NCBI GenBank assembly: GCA_030447665.1
Contig: JAUJOJ010000003.1
Location: forward strand, 187,236-251,235
Origin: Allosphingosinicella sp.
GTDB taxonomy: Bacteria > Pseudomonadota > Alphaproteobacteria > Sphingomonadales > Sphingomonadaceae
Reading direction: 5' to 3'
Length of the DNA: 64,000 bases
In this document: piece after piece, positions 19,485 to 27,919 of the stretch
Position numbering within the stretch: position 1 is the stretch's first letter
How the letters are laid out: every line of letters begins with the position of its first letter
Program-made: the position numbers and the translations under genes
The notes under the pieces: generated by a model
Database searches by the model: none
What the model saw: only the letters and a program-made list of their open reading frames with translations
What the model was told of the DNA's origin: nothing

Positions 19485-19504
19485 ATGTTTCCACGCACGG
19501 GGCG

Positions 19505-20125
19505 ATGATGAGCGGACATGAGGAACCAGTTGACGGCGACCTGGTCCGTTCCCCGGCCAAGATTCCCGTGCCGGACGAGGTGCAGCAAGCCGTCCGCACC
19601 CTCATCCGCTGGGCCGGCGACGATCCTGAGCGGGAAGGCCTACTGGACACGCCGCTTCGAGTCGCGCGGGCCTGGAAGGAATATGCGCGGGGCTATGGCG
19701 AAGATCCGGCCGAGCACCTCAGCCGCACCTTCGACGAGGTGGGGGGCTATGACGAGATCGTGCTGCTGCGCGACATTCCGTTCCAATCGCATTGCGAGCA
19801 TCATCTTGCGCCGATCATCGGCAAGGCGTCGATCGCCTATCTCCCTTCGGAGCGGGTGGTCGGCATCTCAAAGCTCGCCCGGGTTCTCCACGGATATGCG
19901 CGCCGGCTGCAGGTGCAGGAGCGGCTGACGGCGCAGGTTGCGGATTGCGTCTGGGATCATTTGAAGCCGCAGGGCGTGGCGGTCGTTATCGAGGCCAGCC
20001 ACGCCTGCATGACGGCGCGGGGCGTCGGCACGCCCGGCGTTTTGATGACGACCAGCCGGATGATGGGCGTCTTCAAGAGCGATCAGCGCAGCCGGCGAGA
20101 AGTGCTGGCGCTGATGGGCTATTGA
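19505..20125 (+). CDS. folE: GTP cyclohydrolase I
   Basis: Converts GTP to 7,8-dihydroneopterin triphosphate, the first step of folate synthesis. 206 residues, intact. The zinc site is given by Cys and His in PFQSHCEHHLAPI and by the later Cys in ASHACMTARGV; the substrate-binding VVGISKLARVLHGYARRLQVQE is complete. The start ATG at 19505 is followed by a second ATG at 19508. It lies just after tRNA-Arg. Confidence 0.97.
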   Translation: MMSGHEEPVDGDLVRSPAKIPVPDEVQQAVRTLIRWAGDDPEREGLLDTPLRVARAWKEYARGYGEDPAEHLSRTFDEVGGYDEIVLLRDIPFQSHCEHHLAPIIGKASIAYLPSERVVGISKLARVLHGYARRLQVQERLTAQVADCVWDHLKPQGVAVVIEASHACMTARGVGTPGVLMTTSRMMGVFKSDQRSRREVLALMGY

Positions 20126-20152
20126 CCCGGACGATTCGGTTTGGAGCCCAGC

Positions 20153-20632
20153 GTGGCGAAGCGTAGCGCGGGAATCCTCATGTACCGGGCCGAAGGGCGT
20201 CGCCTCAGCATTCTTCTTGTGCATCCGGGCGGGCCGTTCTGGCGCAACAAGGATGCAGGTGCCTGGTCGATCCCGAAGGGGGAGATCGGCGAAGAAGAGG
20301 ATGCGGTCGCGGCTGCCCGGCGGGAATTCGAGGAGGAGCTCGGTATCGCGCCCGATGGGGAGCTGATGGGGCTGGGAGAGATCCGGCAGAAGGGCGGCAA
20401 GATCGTGGAGGCGTTCGCCCTCGAAGGCGATCTCGACACGAGCAGGATCGTCAGCAACAGGTTCGAATGCGAATGGCCCCCGCGGAGCGGGCGCACTCAA
20501 TCCTTCCCGGAGGTGGACCGGGCCGAATGGTTCAGTCTCGCGGCCGCCCGGGAGAAGCTGCTGGAAAGCCAATGCGCGCTTCTCGACCGCCTGAGCGAGG
20601 CGCTGGGTTGCCCGGATCAGCGGCCCCTGTAG
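20153..20632 (+). CDS. Nudix hydrolase
   Basis: 159 residues from a GTG at 20153, chosen because TTGGAGCC provides GGAG seven bases upstream; the in-frame TTG at 20141 overlaps that site. The Nudix box is complete: G43 ... E47 ... R57-E58-F-E-E-E-L-G64. The start MAKRSAGILMYR and WSIPKGE look like the group that hydrolyses dinucleotide or nucleoside diphosphate substrates (diadenosine polyphosphate type). The substrate is not known. Confidence 0.85.
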   Translation: MAKRSAGILMYRAEGRRLSILLVHPGGPFWRNKDAGAWSIPKGEIGEEEDAVAAARREFEEELGIAPDGELMGLGEIRQKGGKIVEAFALEGDLDTSRIVSNRFECEWPPRSGRTQSFPEVDRAEWFSLAAAREKLLESQCALLDRLSEALGCPDQRPL

Positions 20633-20666
20633 TCTGCGCGCGGGACGAACAGAAAAGGCGGTGAGC

Positions 20667-21974
20667 ATGGAACAGGGCGGGGCCGCTGTCGCAGGCGAGA
20701 AGACGCCGCTGAAGCGGGTGGTCATGGCGAGCCTCGTTGGGACGACCATCGAGTGGTACGATTTCTTTCTTTATGGTTCGGCGGCCGCGCTCGTTTTCAA
20801 CCGGCTCTTCTTCCCCGATTACGACCCGCTGACCGGCACCTTCCTGGCCTTCGCCACCTATGCCTTGGGCTTCGTCGCGCGCCCGCTCGGCGGAATCGTG
20901 TTCGGCCATTACGGAGATAAATTGGGGCGCAAGCGTCTGTTGATGCTGAGCCTCATCATCATGGGGGTGGCGACCACCCTGATCGGGCTGCTGCCTACTT
21001 ATGCGCAGATCGGGATCTGGGCTCCAATTGCGCTCGTTCTGTTGCGGCTGGCGCAGGGCTTCGCCGTCGGCGGTGAGTGGGGAGGGGCGGTGCTGCTGGC
21101 CGCCGAACATGGCGATGCCGCGCGGCGTGGCTTCTGGGCGAGCTGGCCCCAGGCGGGAGTTGCCGCCGGCAATCTGCTCGCCGCCGGCGTGCTCGCGCTG
21201 CTCGCGGGGCTTTTGACCGATCAGGATTTCATCTCCTGGGGCTGGCGGGTTCCGTTCCTCCTGTCGGCGGTTCTGGTCGCGATCGGCTGGTGGATCCGCA
21301 CCCATGTCTCGGAAAGTGCGACCTTCGAGGAGGCGAATGAGGCTGAGGCTCCCCCGAAGATCCCCGCGCTCGACGTGATGCGCCAGCATCCAAGGGGCGT
21401 CCTCACAGGGGCCGGGCTGAGGGTGGGCGAGAATATCTCTTATTATGTGGTCACCACCTTCTCGATCACCTACCTCACGGAGGTGGCGGCGGAGAGCCGG
21501 AGCCTCGCGCTCAATGCGCTGCTCATCGGTGCGGCGGTGCAGTTCTTCGCGATCCCGCTTTTCGCCATGCTTTCGGATCGGATCGGACGGCGGCCGGTCT
21601 ACGCCTTTGGCGGCTTCGGCCTGGCGGCATTCAGCTTCCTGTTCTTCGGGATGCTCGGCAGCGGCAGCCAGGGGGCGATCATCGCGGCGATCGTGATCGG
21701 CCTCGTCCTCCACGGCGCCATGTACGGGCCGCAGGCTGCGATGATCTCCGAATTGTTTCCAACCCGCATCCGCTACTCGGGCGCGTCAATCGCCTATCAG
21801 CTCACCTCGATCTTCGCCGGCTCGCTCGCGCCGCTGATCGCGCTGGGCCTGTATCAAAGCTACGGATCCGCGCTGCCAGTGGCGATCTATGTCGGGGTCG
21901 CGTGCGCGATCAGCGGCGTCACGGCATTGCTCGCGCGGGAGACGAGGGGAGTGGAATTGGCTCAAATCCGCTAA
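20667..21974 (+). CDS. MFS transporter, metabolite:H+ symporter (MHS) family
   Basis: 435 residues with twelve membrane segments. The signatures GTTIEWYDFFLYGSAAA (TM1), GHYGDKLGRKR in the 2-3 loop, and RLAQGFAVGGEWGGA (TM4) define the MHS family (ShiA, ProP, KgtP). Substrates are usually organic acids or osmolytes; which one is used here is unclear. The ATG at 20667 is preferred because AAAAGGCGG lies upstream; an in-frame GTG is at 20661. Confidence 0.88.
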   Translation: MEQGGAAVAGEKTPLKRVVMASLVGTTIEWYDFFLYGSAAALVFNRLFFPDYDPLTGTFLAFATYALGFVARPLGGIVFGHYGDKLGRKRLLMLSLIIMGVATTLIGLLPTYAQIGIWAPIALVLLRLAQGFAVGGEWGGAVLLAAEHGDAARRGFWASWPQAGVAAGNLLAAGVLALLAGLLTDQDFISWGWRVPFLLSAVLVAIGWWIRTHVSESATFEEANEAEAPPKIPALDVMRQHPRGVLTGAGLRVGENISYYVVTTFSITYLTEVAAESRSLALNALLIGAAVQFFAIPLFAMLSDRIGRRPVYAFGGFGLAAFSFLFFGMLGSGSQGAIIAAIVIGLVLHGAMYGPQAAMISELFPTRIRYSGASIAYQLTSIFAGSLAPLIALGLYQSYGSALPVAIYVGVACAISGVTALLARETRGVELAQIR

Positions 21975-22041
21975 ACGCCACTTTCATCCTTTTCTTTGGA
22001 TGTGGCGGGGCAGATCAGCAAAGCCCCGCCTAAGGAGCAGC

Positions 22042-22236
22042 TTAAGGAACGATGCGAACTGGCGGCTCGCAGCCAAAGTCTTCCTGCAGCCGCACATATT
22101 CCAAGAGTTCCACTTTGGATTGGTCGCAAGGCACCCGCCGGGCTTGTTTGGCCCGCAACGCATCGGCGAGAGCCTCATCGCGCGTGGACCACCACCGCCC
22201 GTGCAAAGCGGGCGTTACATAACGATACCGAGCCAC
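22042..22236 (-). CDS. Small hypothetical protein
   Basis: A GTG at 22236 opens a 64-residue frame reading ARYRYVTPALHGRWWSTRDE, then ALADALRAKQARRVPCDQSK, VELLEYVRLQEDFGCEPPV. Composition is that of a real soluble protein (aromatic and charged residues in balance, no Arg/Ala runs of a shadow frame). Family not recognised. The same open frame extends upstream to 22503 but there the residues become Pro/Arg-rich and overlap the rplI end. No clear ribosome site. Confidence 0.45.
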   Translation of the reverse strand: MARYRYVTPALHGRWWSTRDEALADALRAKQARRVPCDQSKVELLEYVRLQEDFGCEPPVRIVP

Positions 22237-22345
22237 GTTTCCATCCCAAGGGTTTGACCTCGATTCATTAGCATCGGCTGATTTGCTCGCCACCGACGTT
22301 CGCACCGATCTGGAGGTATCGACGGTTCCGTCGCGCAGCAAGAAA

Positions 22346-22384
22346 GAAAGGCCGCCGGCTCGGGGAGCGGGCGGCCTTCTTTGG
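22346..22384 (-). terminator. Terminator hairpin after rplI
   Basis: AAAGGCCGCC / GGGCGGCCTTT with a loop of about 11 bases and T-rich tracts on both sides (TTTCTTTCTT on the minus strand). It lies about 15 bases beyond the rplI stop and can end the ribosomal-protein operon. Confidence 0.75.
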
Positions 22385-22399
22385 CTGCGATAAAGCGGC

Positions 22400-23008
22400 T
22401 CAGGCGGCGCTTGCGGCTTCCCCCTCGCCGGCGCTGCCTTCTTGCGTCTCGGCGGTGGCTCCGGGCTCGGCGTTCGGATCATAATCCTCGGTGAAGCCGG
22501 CATTGTCGCGCTCGAACATGTCGCTCATGACGTCGACGCCCTGCGCCTGAAGCTCGGCCTCTTCGGGCGAGCGGGCGACGTTGACGCGGATCGTGACCGA
22601 CACTTCGGGGTGCAGCGCAACCCGGACCTCCTGCATGCCGATCGACTTGATCGGACGATCGAGGACGATCTGGTTCTTGGCGAGCTTGTGGCCCTGGGCT
22701 TCAAGCGCCTCGGCGAGGTCACGGGCGGAGACGGAGCCGTAGAGCTGGCCGACATTGGACGCCTGGCGGATCAGCTGCACGGTTGCACCGTCGACCTTCT
22801 TCGAATCCTTCTCGGCGGCCGAGCGGCGCTCGGCGTTCTGCGCCTCGATGCGCTCGCGATTGGCTTCGAAGACCTTGCGATTGGCTTCGTTGGCGCGCAG
22901 CGCCTTGCCGTTGGGAAGGAGGAAGTTGCGGGCAAAGCCGTTCTTCACCTTGACGACGTCGCCGATGGCGCCGAGCTTCTCGACGCGTTCGAGCAGAATG
23001 ACTTCCAT
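22400..23008 (-). CDS. rplI: 50S ribosomal protein L9
   Basis: L9 binds 23S rRNA near the L1 stalk. The start MEVILLERVEKLGAIGDVVKVKNGFARNFLLPNGKA is the conserved N-terminal domain; the charged connecting helix and the C-domain follow. At 202 residues it is longer than the usual 150, with an acidic, disordered tail (TEDYDPNAEPGATAETQEGS) often seen in sphingomonads. Intact. Last gene of rpsF-rpsR-rplI. Confidence 0.97.
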   Translation of the reverse strand: MEVILLERVEKLGAIGDVVKVKNGFARNFLLPNGKALRANEANRKVFEANRERIEAQNAERRSAAEKDSKKVDGATVQLIRQASNVGQLYGSVSARDLAEALEAQGHKLAKNQIVLDRPIKSIGMQEVRVALHPEVSVTIRVNVARSPEEAELQAQGVDVMSDMFERDNAGFTEDYDPNAEPGATAETQEGSAGEGEAASAA

Positions 23009-23021
23009 TGCTCTTCGCTCC

Positions 23022-23246
23022 TTATTTCACGACGTAGGGAAGAAGGCCGAGATGGCGGGCGCGCTTGATCGCCGTGGCGAGCTCGCGCTGCTTCCTCGCG
23101 GACACCGCGGTGATGCGGCTGGGGACGATCTTGCCGCGCTCGGACACGAAGCCCTGGAGCAGACGAACGTCCTTGTAATCGATCTTCGGCGCGTCGTTGC
23201 CCGAAAAGGGGCAGGTCTTGCGGCGGCGGAAAAATGGGCGTGCCAT
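23022..23246 (-). CDS. rpsR: 30S ribosomal protein S18
   Basis: 74 residues, [18 protein letters not shown] with the typical basic start, then [19 protein letters not shown] and ending [10 protein letters not shown]18 pairs with S6 on the platform of the 30S subunit. 14 bases from rplI and 16 from rpsF, all in one operon. Confidence 0.97.
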   Translation of the reverse strand: MARPFFRRRKTCPFSGNDAPKIDYKDVRLLQGFVSERGKIVPSRITAVSARKQRELATAIKRARHLGLLPYVVK

Positions 23247-23262
23247 GATGTCTTAGCTCCTT

Positions 23263-23697
23263 TTACGCGTCGAACTCGGCGCGCTCGCGCCGGGGGCCGC
23301 GATCGCCGCGATCGTCGTCGCGCCCGCGTCCGCCGCGGTCGCCGCGGTCGCCACGGTCACCGCGCTCGCTCCGCTCGTTGCGGCGCATCATTGCCGACGG
23401 GCCCTGCTCATGGGCATCGACGCGGATGGTCATGTAGCGGATGACGTCTTCGTTGATCTGGGTCTGGCGCTCGAGCTCGGCGACCACCGGGGCCGGAGCC
23501 TCGAAGTCGACAGCGACATAGTGCGCCTTGCGGTTCTTCTGGATGCGATACGCGATGTTGCGCAGGCCCCAGGTCTCCGTGCGGACAACACGTCCACCAT
23601 TGGATTCGATGATGTTGGTGGCGGTTTCCGCCAGCGCGTCCACCTGAGCCTGGGCGAGGTCCTGACGCGCGAGAAAGACATGCTCGTAAAGCGGCAT
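23263..23697 (-). CDS. rpsF: 30S ribosomal protein S6
   Basis: 144 residues. Core ferredoxin-like fold [20 protein letters not shown] ... [13 protein letters not shown]. The tail from about residue 108 is a run of R-G-D repeats ([21 protein letters not shown]), longer than in E. coli and probably disordered. ATG at 23697 with AGGAC upstream. First gene of the operon; S6-S18 dimers may regulate it through the leader hairpin upstream. Confidence 0.97.
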   Translation of the reverse strand: MPLYEHVFLARQDLAQAQVDALAETATNIIESNGGRVVRTETWGLRNIAYRIQKNRKAHYVAVDFEAPAPVVAELERQTQINEDVIRYMTIRVDAHEQGPSAMMRRNERSERGDRGDRGDRGGRGRDDDRGDRGPRRERAEFDA

Positions 23698-23744
23698 GCT
23701 CCTAGTCCTTTTCTTGGCCGATCGCTGACGCCGCCCAATGCAAG

Positions 23745-23782
23745 CGCCCCTCCGGCTGTCGTCTCAAATGACAACCGGGGCG
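23745..23782 (-). promoter_or_regulatory. Candidate S6:S18 leader hairpin upstream of rpsF
   Basis: On the minus strand, 48 bases before the rpsF start, CGCCCC and TTGTC pair with GACA and GGGGCG. The strand on the 3' side carries an unpaired GCCGGA, containing a CCG trinucleotide near the loop. The known S6:S18 autoregulatory motif is a hairpin with a bulged CCG upstream of rpsF. The match is by structure only. A competing hairpin CCGGGGCGG/CCGCCCCGG at 23775-23804 overlaps it. Confidence 0.4.
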
Positions 23783-23902
23783 GGAGATTGGCTCTCCGCC
23801 CCGGATGAGGGGCCTCATGGCGCAAGCAGGGCGAAAAAGCAAGCGCAGCTTGCGCTCGTCCGGGACGCTGGCTTACCAGCCGGCGGGAGCAGGAGGATGT
23901 TG

Positions 23903-24838
23903 ATGCGCGCATATCTTTTCCCGGGGCAGGGAAGCCAGGCCGTCGGCATGGGAAAGGCGCTGTCGGAAGCGAGCGCGGTGGCGCGTGAGCTGTTCCAGGA
24001 GGTGGACGAAGCGCTCGGCCAGAACCTCGCCCGTTTGATGGCGGAAGGCCCGCAGGACGAGCTGACGCTCACCGAGAATGCACAGCCGGCAATCATGGCC
24101 AATGCGCTCGCCACTTTGCGGGTGCTGGAGCGGGAAGGCCGCGTCCGGCTCGCCGACAAGGCGCAGTTCGTGGCGGGCCACAGCCTTGGGGAATATACGG
24201 CGCTCGCGGCCGCGGAGGCGCTTGATGTCGCCGCCACCGCTCGGTTGCTGAAGCTTCGCGGGCGGTCGATGCAGGCGGCGGTGCCGGTCGGGGAGGGCGC
24301 CATGGCGGCGCTGCTTGGGCTCGGCCTGGAAGCGGCGCGCCAAGTGGCGGAGGAGGCTTCCCAGGGGGAAGTCTGTGCCGTCGCCAACGACAATGACCCC
24401 AATCAGGTGGTGGTCTCCGGACACAAGGCGGCCGTGGAGCGGGCGCTGGAGATCGCCAAAGGGAAGGGTGCGAAGCGCGCGCTGCTGCTCCCGGTTTCCG
24501 CGCCGTTCCATTCGCCGCTGATGGCCCCCGCGGCGCAGGCCATGGAGCAGGCGCTGGGAGATACCGATATTCGGCCGCCCATCGTGCCGGTCTACGCCAA
24601 CGTCACTGCCGGCCCGGTCGAGGAACCTGCGGAAATCCGGCGGCTGCTGGTGGAGCAGGTGACGGGAATGGTGCGCTGGCGGGAAAGCGTTGCGGCGATG
24701 GCGGAGGCAGGCGTCACCCACTTCGTGGAGTTCGGCGGCAAGGTGCTTGGGCCGATGGTGAAGCGGATCGCACCGGAGGCGAGGACGACGAGTGTGGTTG
24801 CGATGGGCGACATCGAAGCGCTTTTGAAGGAATTTTAA
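23903..24838 (+). CDS. fabD: Malonyl-CoA:ACP S-malonyltransferase
   Basis: Loads malonate onto ACP. 311 residues from the ATG at 23903, six bases after AGGAGG (23891-23896); an earlier ATG at 23897 touches that site. Motifs: FPGQGSQ at the start, active-site Ser94 in GHSLGEY, and the His in PVSAPFHSPLM. Intact. The stop at 24836-24838 is followed at once by an inverted-repeat arm, then the GxxExxY gene, before fabG. Confidence 0.97.
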   Translation: MRAYLFPGQGSQAVGMGKALSEASAVARELFQEVDEALGQNLARLMAEGPQDELTLTENAQPAIMANALATLRVLEREGRVRLADKAQFVAGHSLGEYTALAAAEALDVAATARLLKLRGRSMQAAVPVGEGAMAALLGLGLEAARQVAEEASQGEVCAVANDNDPNQVVVSGHKAAVERALEIAKGKGAKRALLLPVSAPFHSPLMAPAAQAMEQALGDTDIRPPIVPVYANVTAGPVEEPAEIRRLLVEQVTGMVRWRESVAAMAEAGVTHFVEFGGKVLGPMVKRIAPEARTTSVVAMGDIEALLKEF

Positions 24839-24839
24839 A

Positions 24840-25285
24840 TTCGCGCAGAGACGCGGAGGCGCGGAGAAAGGGCGGTTGGAGGATCTCGAGGAGATTAGCG
24901 GTGACGTGCTTGATGTAGCGCTGAGGCTGCATCGCCAGCTTGGTCCCGGGCTGCTCGACTCGGTCTACGAAGCCATCCTTGCAGCCAAGCTGGCCGGGAT
25001 GGGCTACTTCGTCTCGCGTCAGCGCCCGATCGACACCGAATTCGAAGGGCTTCACTTCGAAGCGGCGTTCAGGATCGACCTGTTTGTGGACGAACGCTTG
25101 CTTGTGGAGATCAAGTCCGTTGAGCAATTGCATGCTGCGCATGCGAAGCAGTTGCTGACCTACTTGCGGCTCACAAATCAGCCCGTAGGGCTGCTGATCA
25201 ATTTTGGCGGCGCGACCTTGAAGGAAGGCGTCCGCCGTCTGGTCAACGACTACAAACCCTCCGCGTCTCCGCCTCTCCGCGCGAA
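24840..25285 (+). mobile_element. Unit with terminal inverted repeats carrying a GxxExxY gene
   Basis: Left arm 24840-24866 and right arm 25259-25285 are 27-base inverted repeats with 24 matches (outer end TTCGCGC / GCGCGAA, inner end GCGGAG / CTCCGC). They lie outside and inside the 3' end of the GxxExxY ORF, whose last codons are encoded by the right arm. The unit is set between fabD and fabG. No transposase is present and no target duplication was identified. Calling it mobile is inference from the repeats and the insertion into an operon. Confidence 0.5.
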
Positions 25286-25301
25286 CCAACATAAGGAATG
25301 A
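24876..25301 (+). CDS. GxxExxY family protein, PD-(D/E)XK nuclease-like
   Basis: 141 residues from a TTG at 24876. The family signature is visible with Asp for Glu: G25-L-L-D28-S-V-Y31. The core reads RQRPIDTEF, then D68 (FRIDLFVD) and E78-I-K80 (LLVEIKSVE), which fits a D...ExK nuclease active site, followed by HAKQLLTYLRLT and GLLINFG. These proteins are widespread and mostly unstudied. The C-terminal tail SASPPLRAN is encoded by the inverted repeat, so it is not conserved protein. It is co-directional with fabD and fabG, so it would be transcribed with them. Confidence 0.85.
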   Translation: MEDLEEISGDVLDVALRLHRQLGPGLLDSVYEAILAAKLAGMGYFVSRQRPIDTEFEGLHFEAAFRIDLFVDERLLVEIKSVEQLHAAHAKQLLTYLRLTNQPVGLLINFGGATLKEGVRRLVNDYKPSASPPLRANQHKE

Positions 25302-25305
25302 ACCC

Positions 25306-26104
25306 ATGTTCGATCTCACAGGAATGACCGCAATCGTCACTGGTGCGTCGGGCGGGATCGGCTCAGCGATCGCCAAGGCGCTGGTCGGCCAGGGCGCGCG
25401 GGTGGCGCTTTCGGGCACGCGGGAGGAAGCGCTGAAGGAAGTGCAGGCTCGGCTCGGCGGGGACAGCATCATCCTGCCGACCAACCTGTCCGACGCGGCA
25501 GCCGTCGACGCGCTCGTCCCGCAGGCGGTGGAGCAGCTCGGCAAATTGGACATCCTCGTCAACAATGCAGGGGTGACGCGCGACAACTTGGCCATGCGAA
25601 TGAAAGACGACGAGTGGGACCAGGTGATCCGCGTTAATCTCGAGGCCGCCTTTCGCCTCTCGCGCGCCGCGATGAAGCCGATGATGCGGGCAAAGCATGG
25701 GCGGATCATCTCGATCACCTCGGTCGTCGGCGCCACGGGCAATCCGGGGCAGGCCAATTCGAAGCGCTGTTGAAGCAGATTATGCCGCATCCAAAGCGGG
25801 GCTGGTCGGCATGTCGAAGGCGCTCGCGCAGGAGGTGGCGAGCCGCGGCATCACCGTGAACTGCGTCGCCCCAGGCTTCATCCGATCCGCGATGACCGAT
25901 GCGCTTCCCGAGGCGCAGAAGCAGGCGCTGCTCGGACAGATCCCGATCGGTACGCTGGGCACGGGCGACGACGTGGCCGCGGCCGTCGTCTATCTCGCCA
26001 GCCGCGAAGCCCAATATGTCACCGGCCAGACGCGTGAATGGCGGCATGGCGATGATCTGAGACAGCTTCACGAAGGTGCCAATGGCGGCATGGCTATGAT
26101 CTGA
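25306..26104 (+). CDS. fabG: 3-oxoacyl-ACP reductase FabG, disrupted
   Basis: NADPH-dependent reduction of 3-oxoacyl-ACP. The start at 25306 gives the cofactor loop [19 protein letters not shown], and the catalytic-region strand [18 protein letters not shown]. There the frame is lost: TTCGAAGCGCTGTTGAAGCA is inserted before [14 protein letters not shown], which holds the catalytic Tyr and Lys. It continues with [12 protein letters not shown]. The end is also disturbed: YVTGQT is followed by a duplicated NGGMAMI segment. Both places look like locally duplicated bad consensus. Real gene, in the fab operon. Confidence 0.9.
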
Positions 26105-26110
26105 GACAGC
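26034..26110 (+). repeat. Local duplication of the fabG 3' end
   Basis: GTGAATGGCGGCATGGCGAT and the following bases to GACAGC (26034-26066) recur as GCCAATGGCGGCATGGCTAT to GACAGC (26078-26110), a 44-base period with four differences. Both encode the FabG terminus NGGMAMI plus stop. One copy is probably an assembly artefact. Confidence 0.65.
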
Positions 26111-26153
26111 GCGGCCGCCCTAGCATATGGTCAAGGTGCTCGCCCTATGGTTC

Positions 26154-26203
26154 AGGCCTTGATTCACGGATCAGGCCGATTCAGCCTGATCCGATCAAGG
26201 CCT
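26154..26203. repeat. Dispersed AGGCCTTGAT hairpin repeat
   Basis: AGGCCTTGATTCACGGATCAGGC pairs with GCCTGATCCGATCAAGGCCT, leaving a 7-base loop. A related hairpin is at 37502-37556 and partial copies lie near 6744-6788, so it is a short dispersed family. Here it is just upstream of acpP. Confidence 0.6.
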
Positions 26204-26277
26204 TGCGACCACTTGCGTTGAGCGCGGGCATGAGGCTAGGGCGGATACAAACAAAGCCTCTAGGGAAAGGTATATTG

Positions 26278-26514
26278 ATGAGCGAGACCGCCGAGCGCGT
26301 TAAGAAGATCGTTGTCGAGCATCTGGGCGTCGAGAATGAGAAGGTGACGGAGGAAGCCAGCTTCATCGACGATCTCGGCGCCGACAGTCTTGACATCGTC
26401 GAGCTCGTGATGGCGTTCGAGGAAGAATTCGGCGTGGAGATCCCTGACGATGCCGCCGAGAAGATCACTACCGTCAAGGACGCGATCGATTATATCGAGA
26501 CGAACAAGGCCTGA
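26278..26514 (+). CDS. acpP: Acyl carrier protein
   Basis: 78 residues, acidic, with the phosphopantetheine site Ser37 in [29 protein letters not shown] is the conserved first helix. The ATG at 26278 follows GGGAAAGG with seven bases spacing. ACP carries all fatty-acid intermediates; it is set between fabG and fabF as in most bacteria. Confidence 0.97.
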   Translation: MSETAERVKKIVVEHLGVENEKVTEEASFIDDLGADSLDIVELVMAFEEEFGVEIPDDAAEKITTVKDAIDYIETNKA

Positions 26515-26561
26515 TTCATGACCCGGTCCCGCCGCAATGGCAGGTGATCGACCCGCCTTAT

Positions 26562-26635
26562 GAAAACGGCTCTCCGCCGCGGGCCCCATCGAAGCACGGC
26601 TTCGACTGGAACCCACAGCCGGGGAGCCGTTTTCT
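26562..26635 (+). promoter_or_regulatory. Large hairpin between acpP and fabF
   Basis: GAAAACGGCTCTCCG pairs with CCGGGGAGCCGTTTTC around an inner stem (TCGAAGC/GGCTTCGA). The right arm ends in TTTTC, so it could act as a partial terminator lowering fabF relative to acpP, or protect the acpP transcript. About 20 bases before fabF. No gene is in this gap. Confidence 0.55.
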
Positions 26636-26656
26636 ATCCGATCAAGGAGCTGCAAT

Positions 26657-27914
26657 ATGCGCCGCGTAGTCGTCACTGGTCTCGGCCTCGTCACGCCAGT
26701 CGGCGGTGATGTGGAAACCACCTGGCGGAACATCCTCGCTTCGAAGAGCGGGGCCACCCGGATCACGCGCTTCGACCCGTCCGATCAGGTCTGCCAGATC
26801 GCCTGCGAGGTGAAGCCGCCGGAGCATGAATATGGCTTCGATCCCGCCAAGCGGATCGACCACAAGGTGCAGCGGCAGGTCGACCCGTTCATCATCTACG
26901 GCATCGATGCCGCCGGCCAGGCGATCGAGGATGCCGGGCTAACCGGCATGAGCGAGGAAGAACGCTATCGCGCCGGCGTCTCGATCGGATCCGGCATCGG
27001 CGGCCTGCCGGGTATCGAGAAGGAATCGCTGGTCGTCCATGAAAAGGGACCGAAGCGGGTGAGCCCGCACTTCGTCCACGGGCGGCTGATCAATCTCGTC
27101 TCGGGCCAGGTCTCGATCAAATATGGCTTGATGGGGCCCAATCACGCGGTGGTGACGGCCTGCTCGACGGGAGCGCATTCGATCGGCGATGCAGCACGCA
27201 TGATCATGCTCGACGATGCCGACGTGATGCTGGCCGGCGGCGCGGAAAGCGCGCTCTGCCGTCTTGGCATCGCGGGCTTTGCCCAGGCGCGCGCGCTTTC
27301 CACCCGCAACGACGAGCCGGAAAGGGCCTCCCGCCCCTGGGACAAGGGCCGCGACGGCTTCGTCATGGGAGAGGGCGCAGGGGTCGTGGTGCTCGAGGAA
27401 TATGAGCGGGCGAAGAAGCGCGGCGCCAAAATCTACGCCGAGGTGATCGGCTACGGAATGTCCGGCGATGCCTATCACGTGACTGCGCCGCATCCCGAAG
27501 GAGCGGGCGGCTTCCGGGCGATGCAGGTGGCGATGAAGCGGTCCGGCCTCGATTTCGCCGACATCGATTATATCAATGCGCACGGCACCTCGACGCCGAT
27601 GGGCGACGAGCTGGGAACTGGGGGCGGTGCAGCGGCTCTTCGGCAATGCCGTCGGAAAGCTCTCGATGAGCTCGACCAAGTCGGCGATCGGCCACCTGCT
27701 GGGCGGCGCGGGCGCGGTCGAGGCGATTTTCTGCATCCTGGCGATGCGCGATCAGATCGTGCCGCCGACGCTGAATCTCGACGATCCGAGCGATGCCTGT
27801 GCGGGCGTCGATCTGGTTCCCCACGTCGCGAAGGAGAGGCCGGTCAAAGCCGTGCTGAACAACAGCTTCGGTTTCGGCGGCACCAACGCCAGTCTCGTGC
27901 TGCGGGCGATCTGA
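26657..27914 (+). CDS. fabF: Beta-ketoacyl-ACP synthase II (one frameshift)
   Basis: Condenses malonyl-ACP with acyl-ACP. MRRVVVTGLGLVTPVG opens the frame. Catalytic Cys169 is in TACSTGAHS, and His309 in NAHGTSTPMGD. At about 27605-27620 an extra G (run GGGAACTGGGGG) shifts the frame where DELELGAVQ is expected. The following frame has the third catalytic residue His in KSAIGHLLGGAG and ends NNSFGFGGTNASLVLRAI with stop at 27912-27914. About 419 residues. Error, not decay. Confidence 0.95.
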
Positions 27915-27919
27915 ACCCC

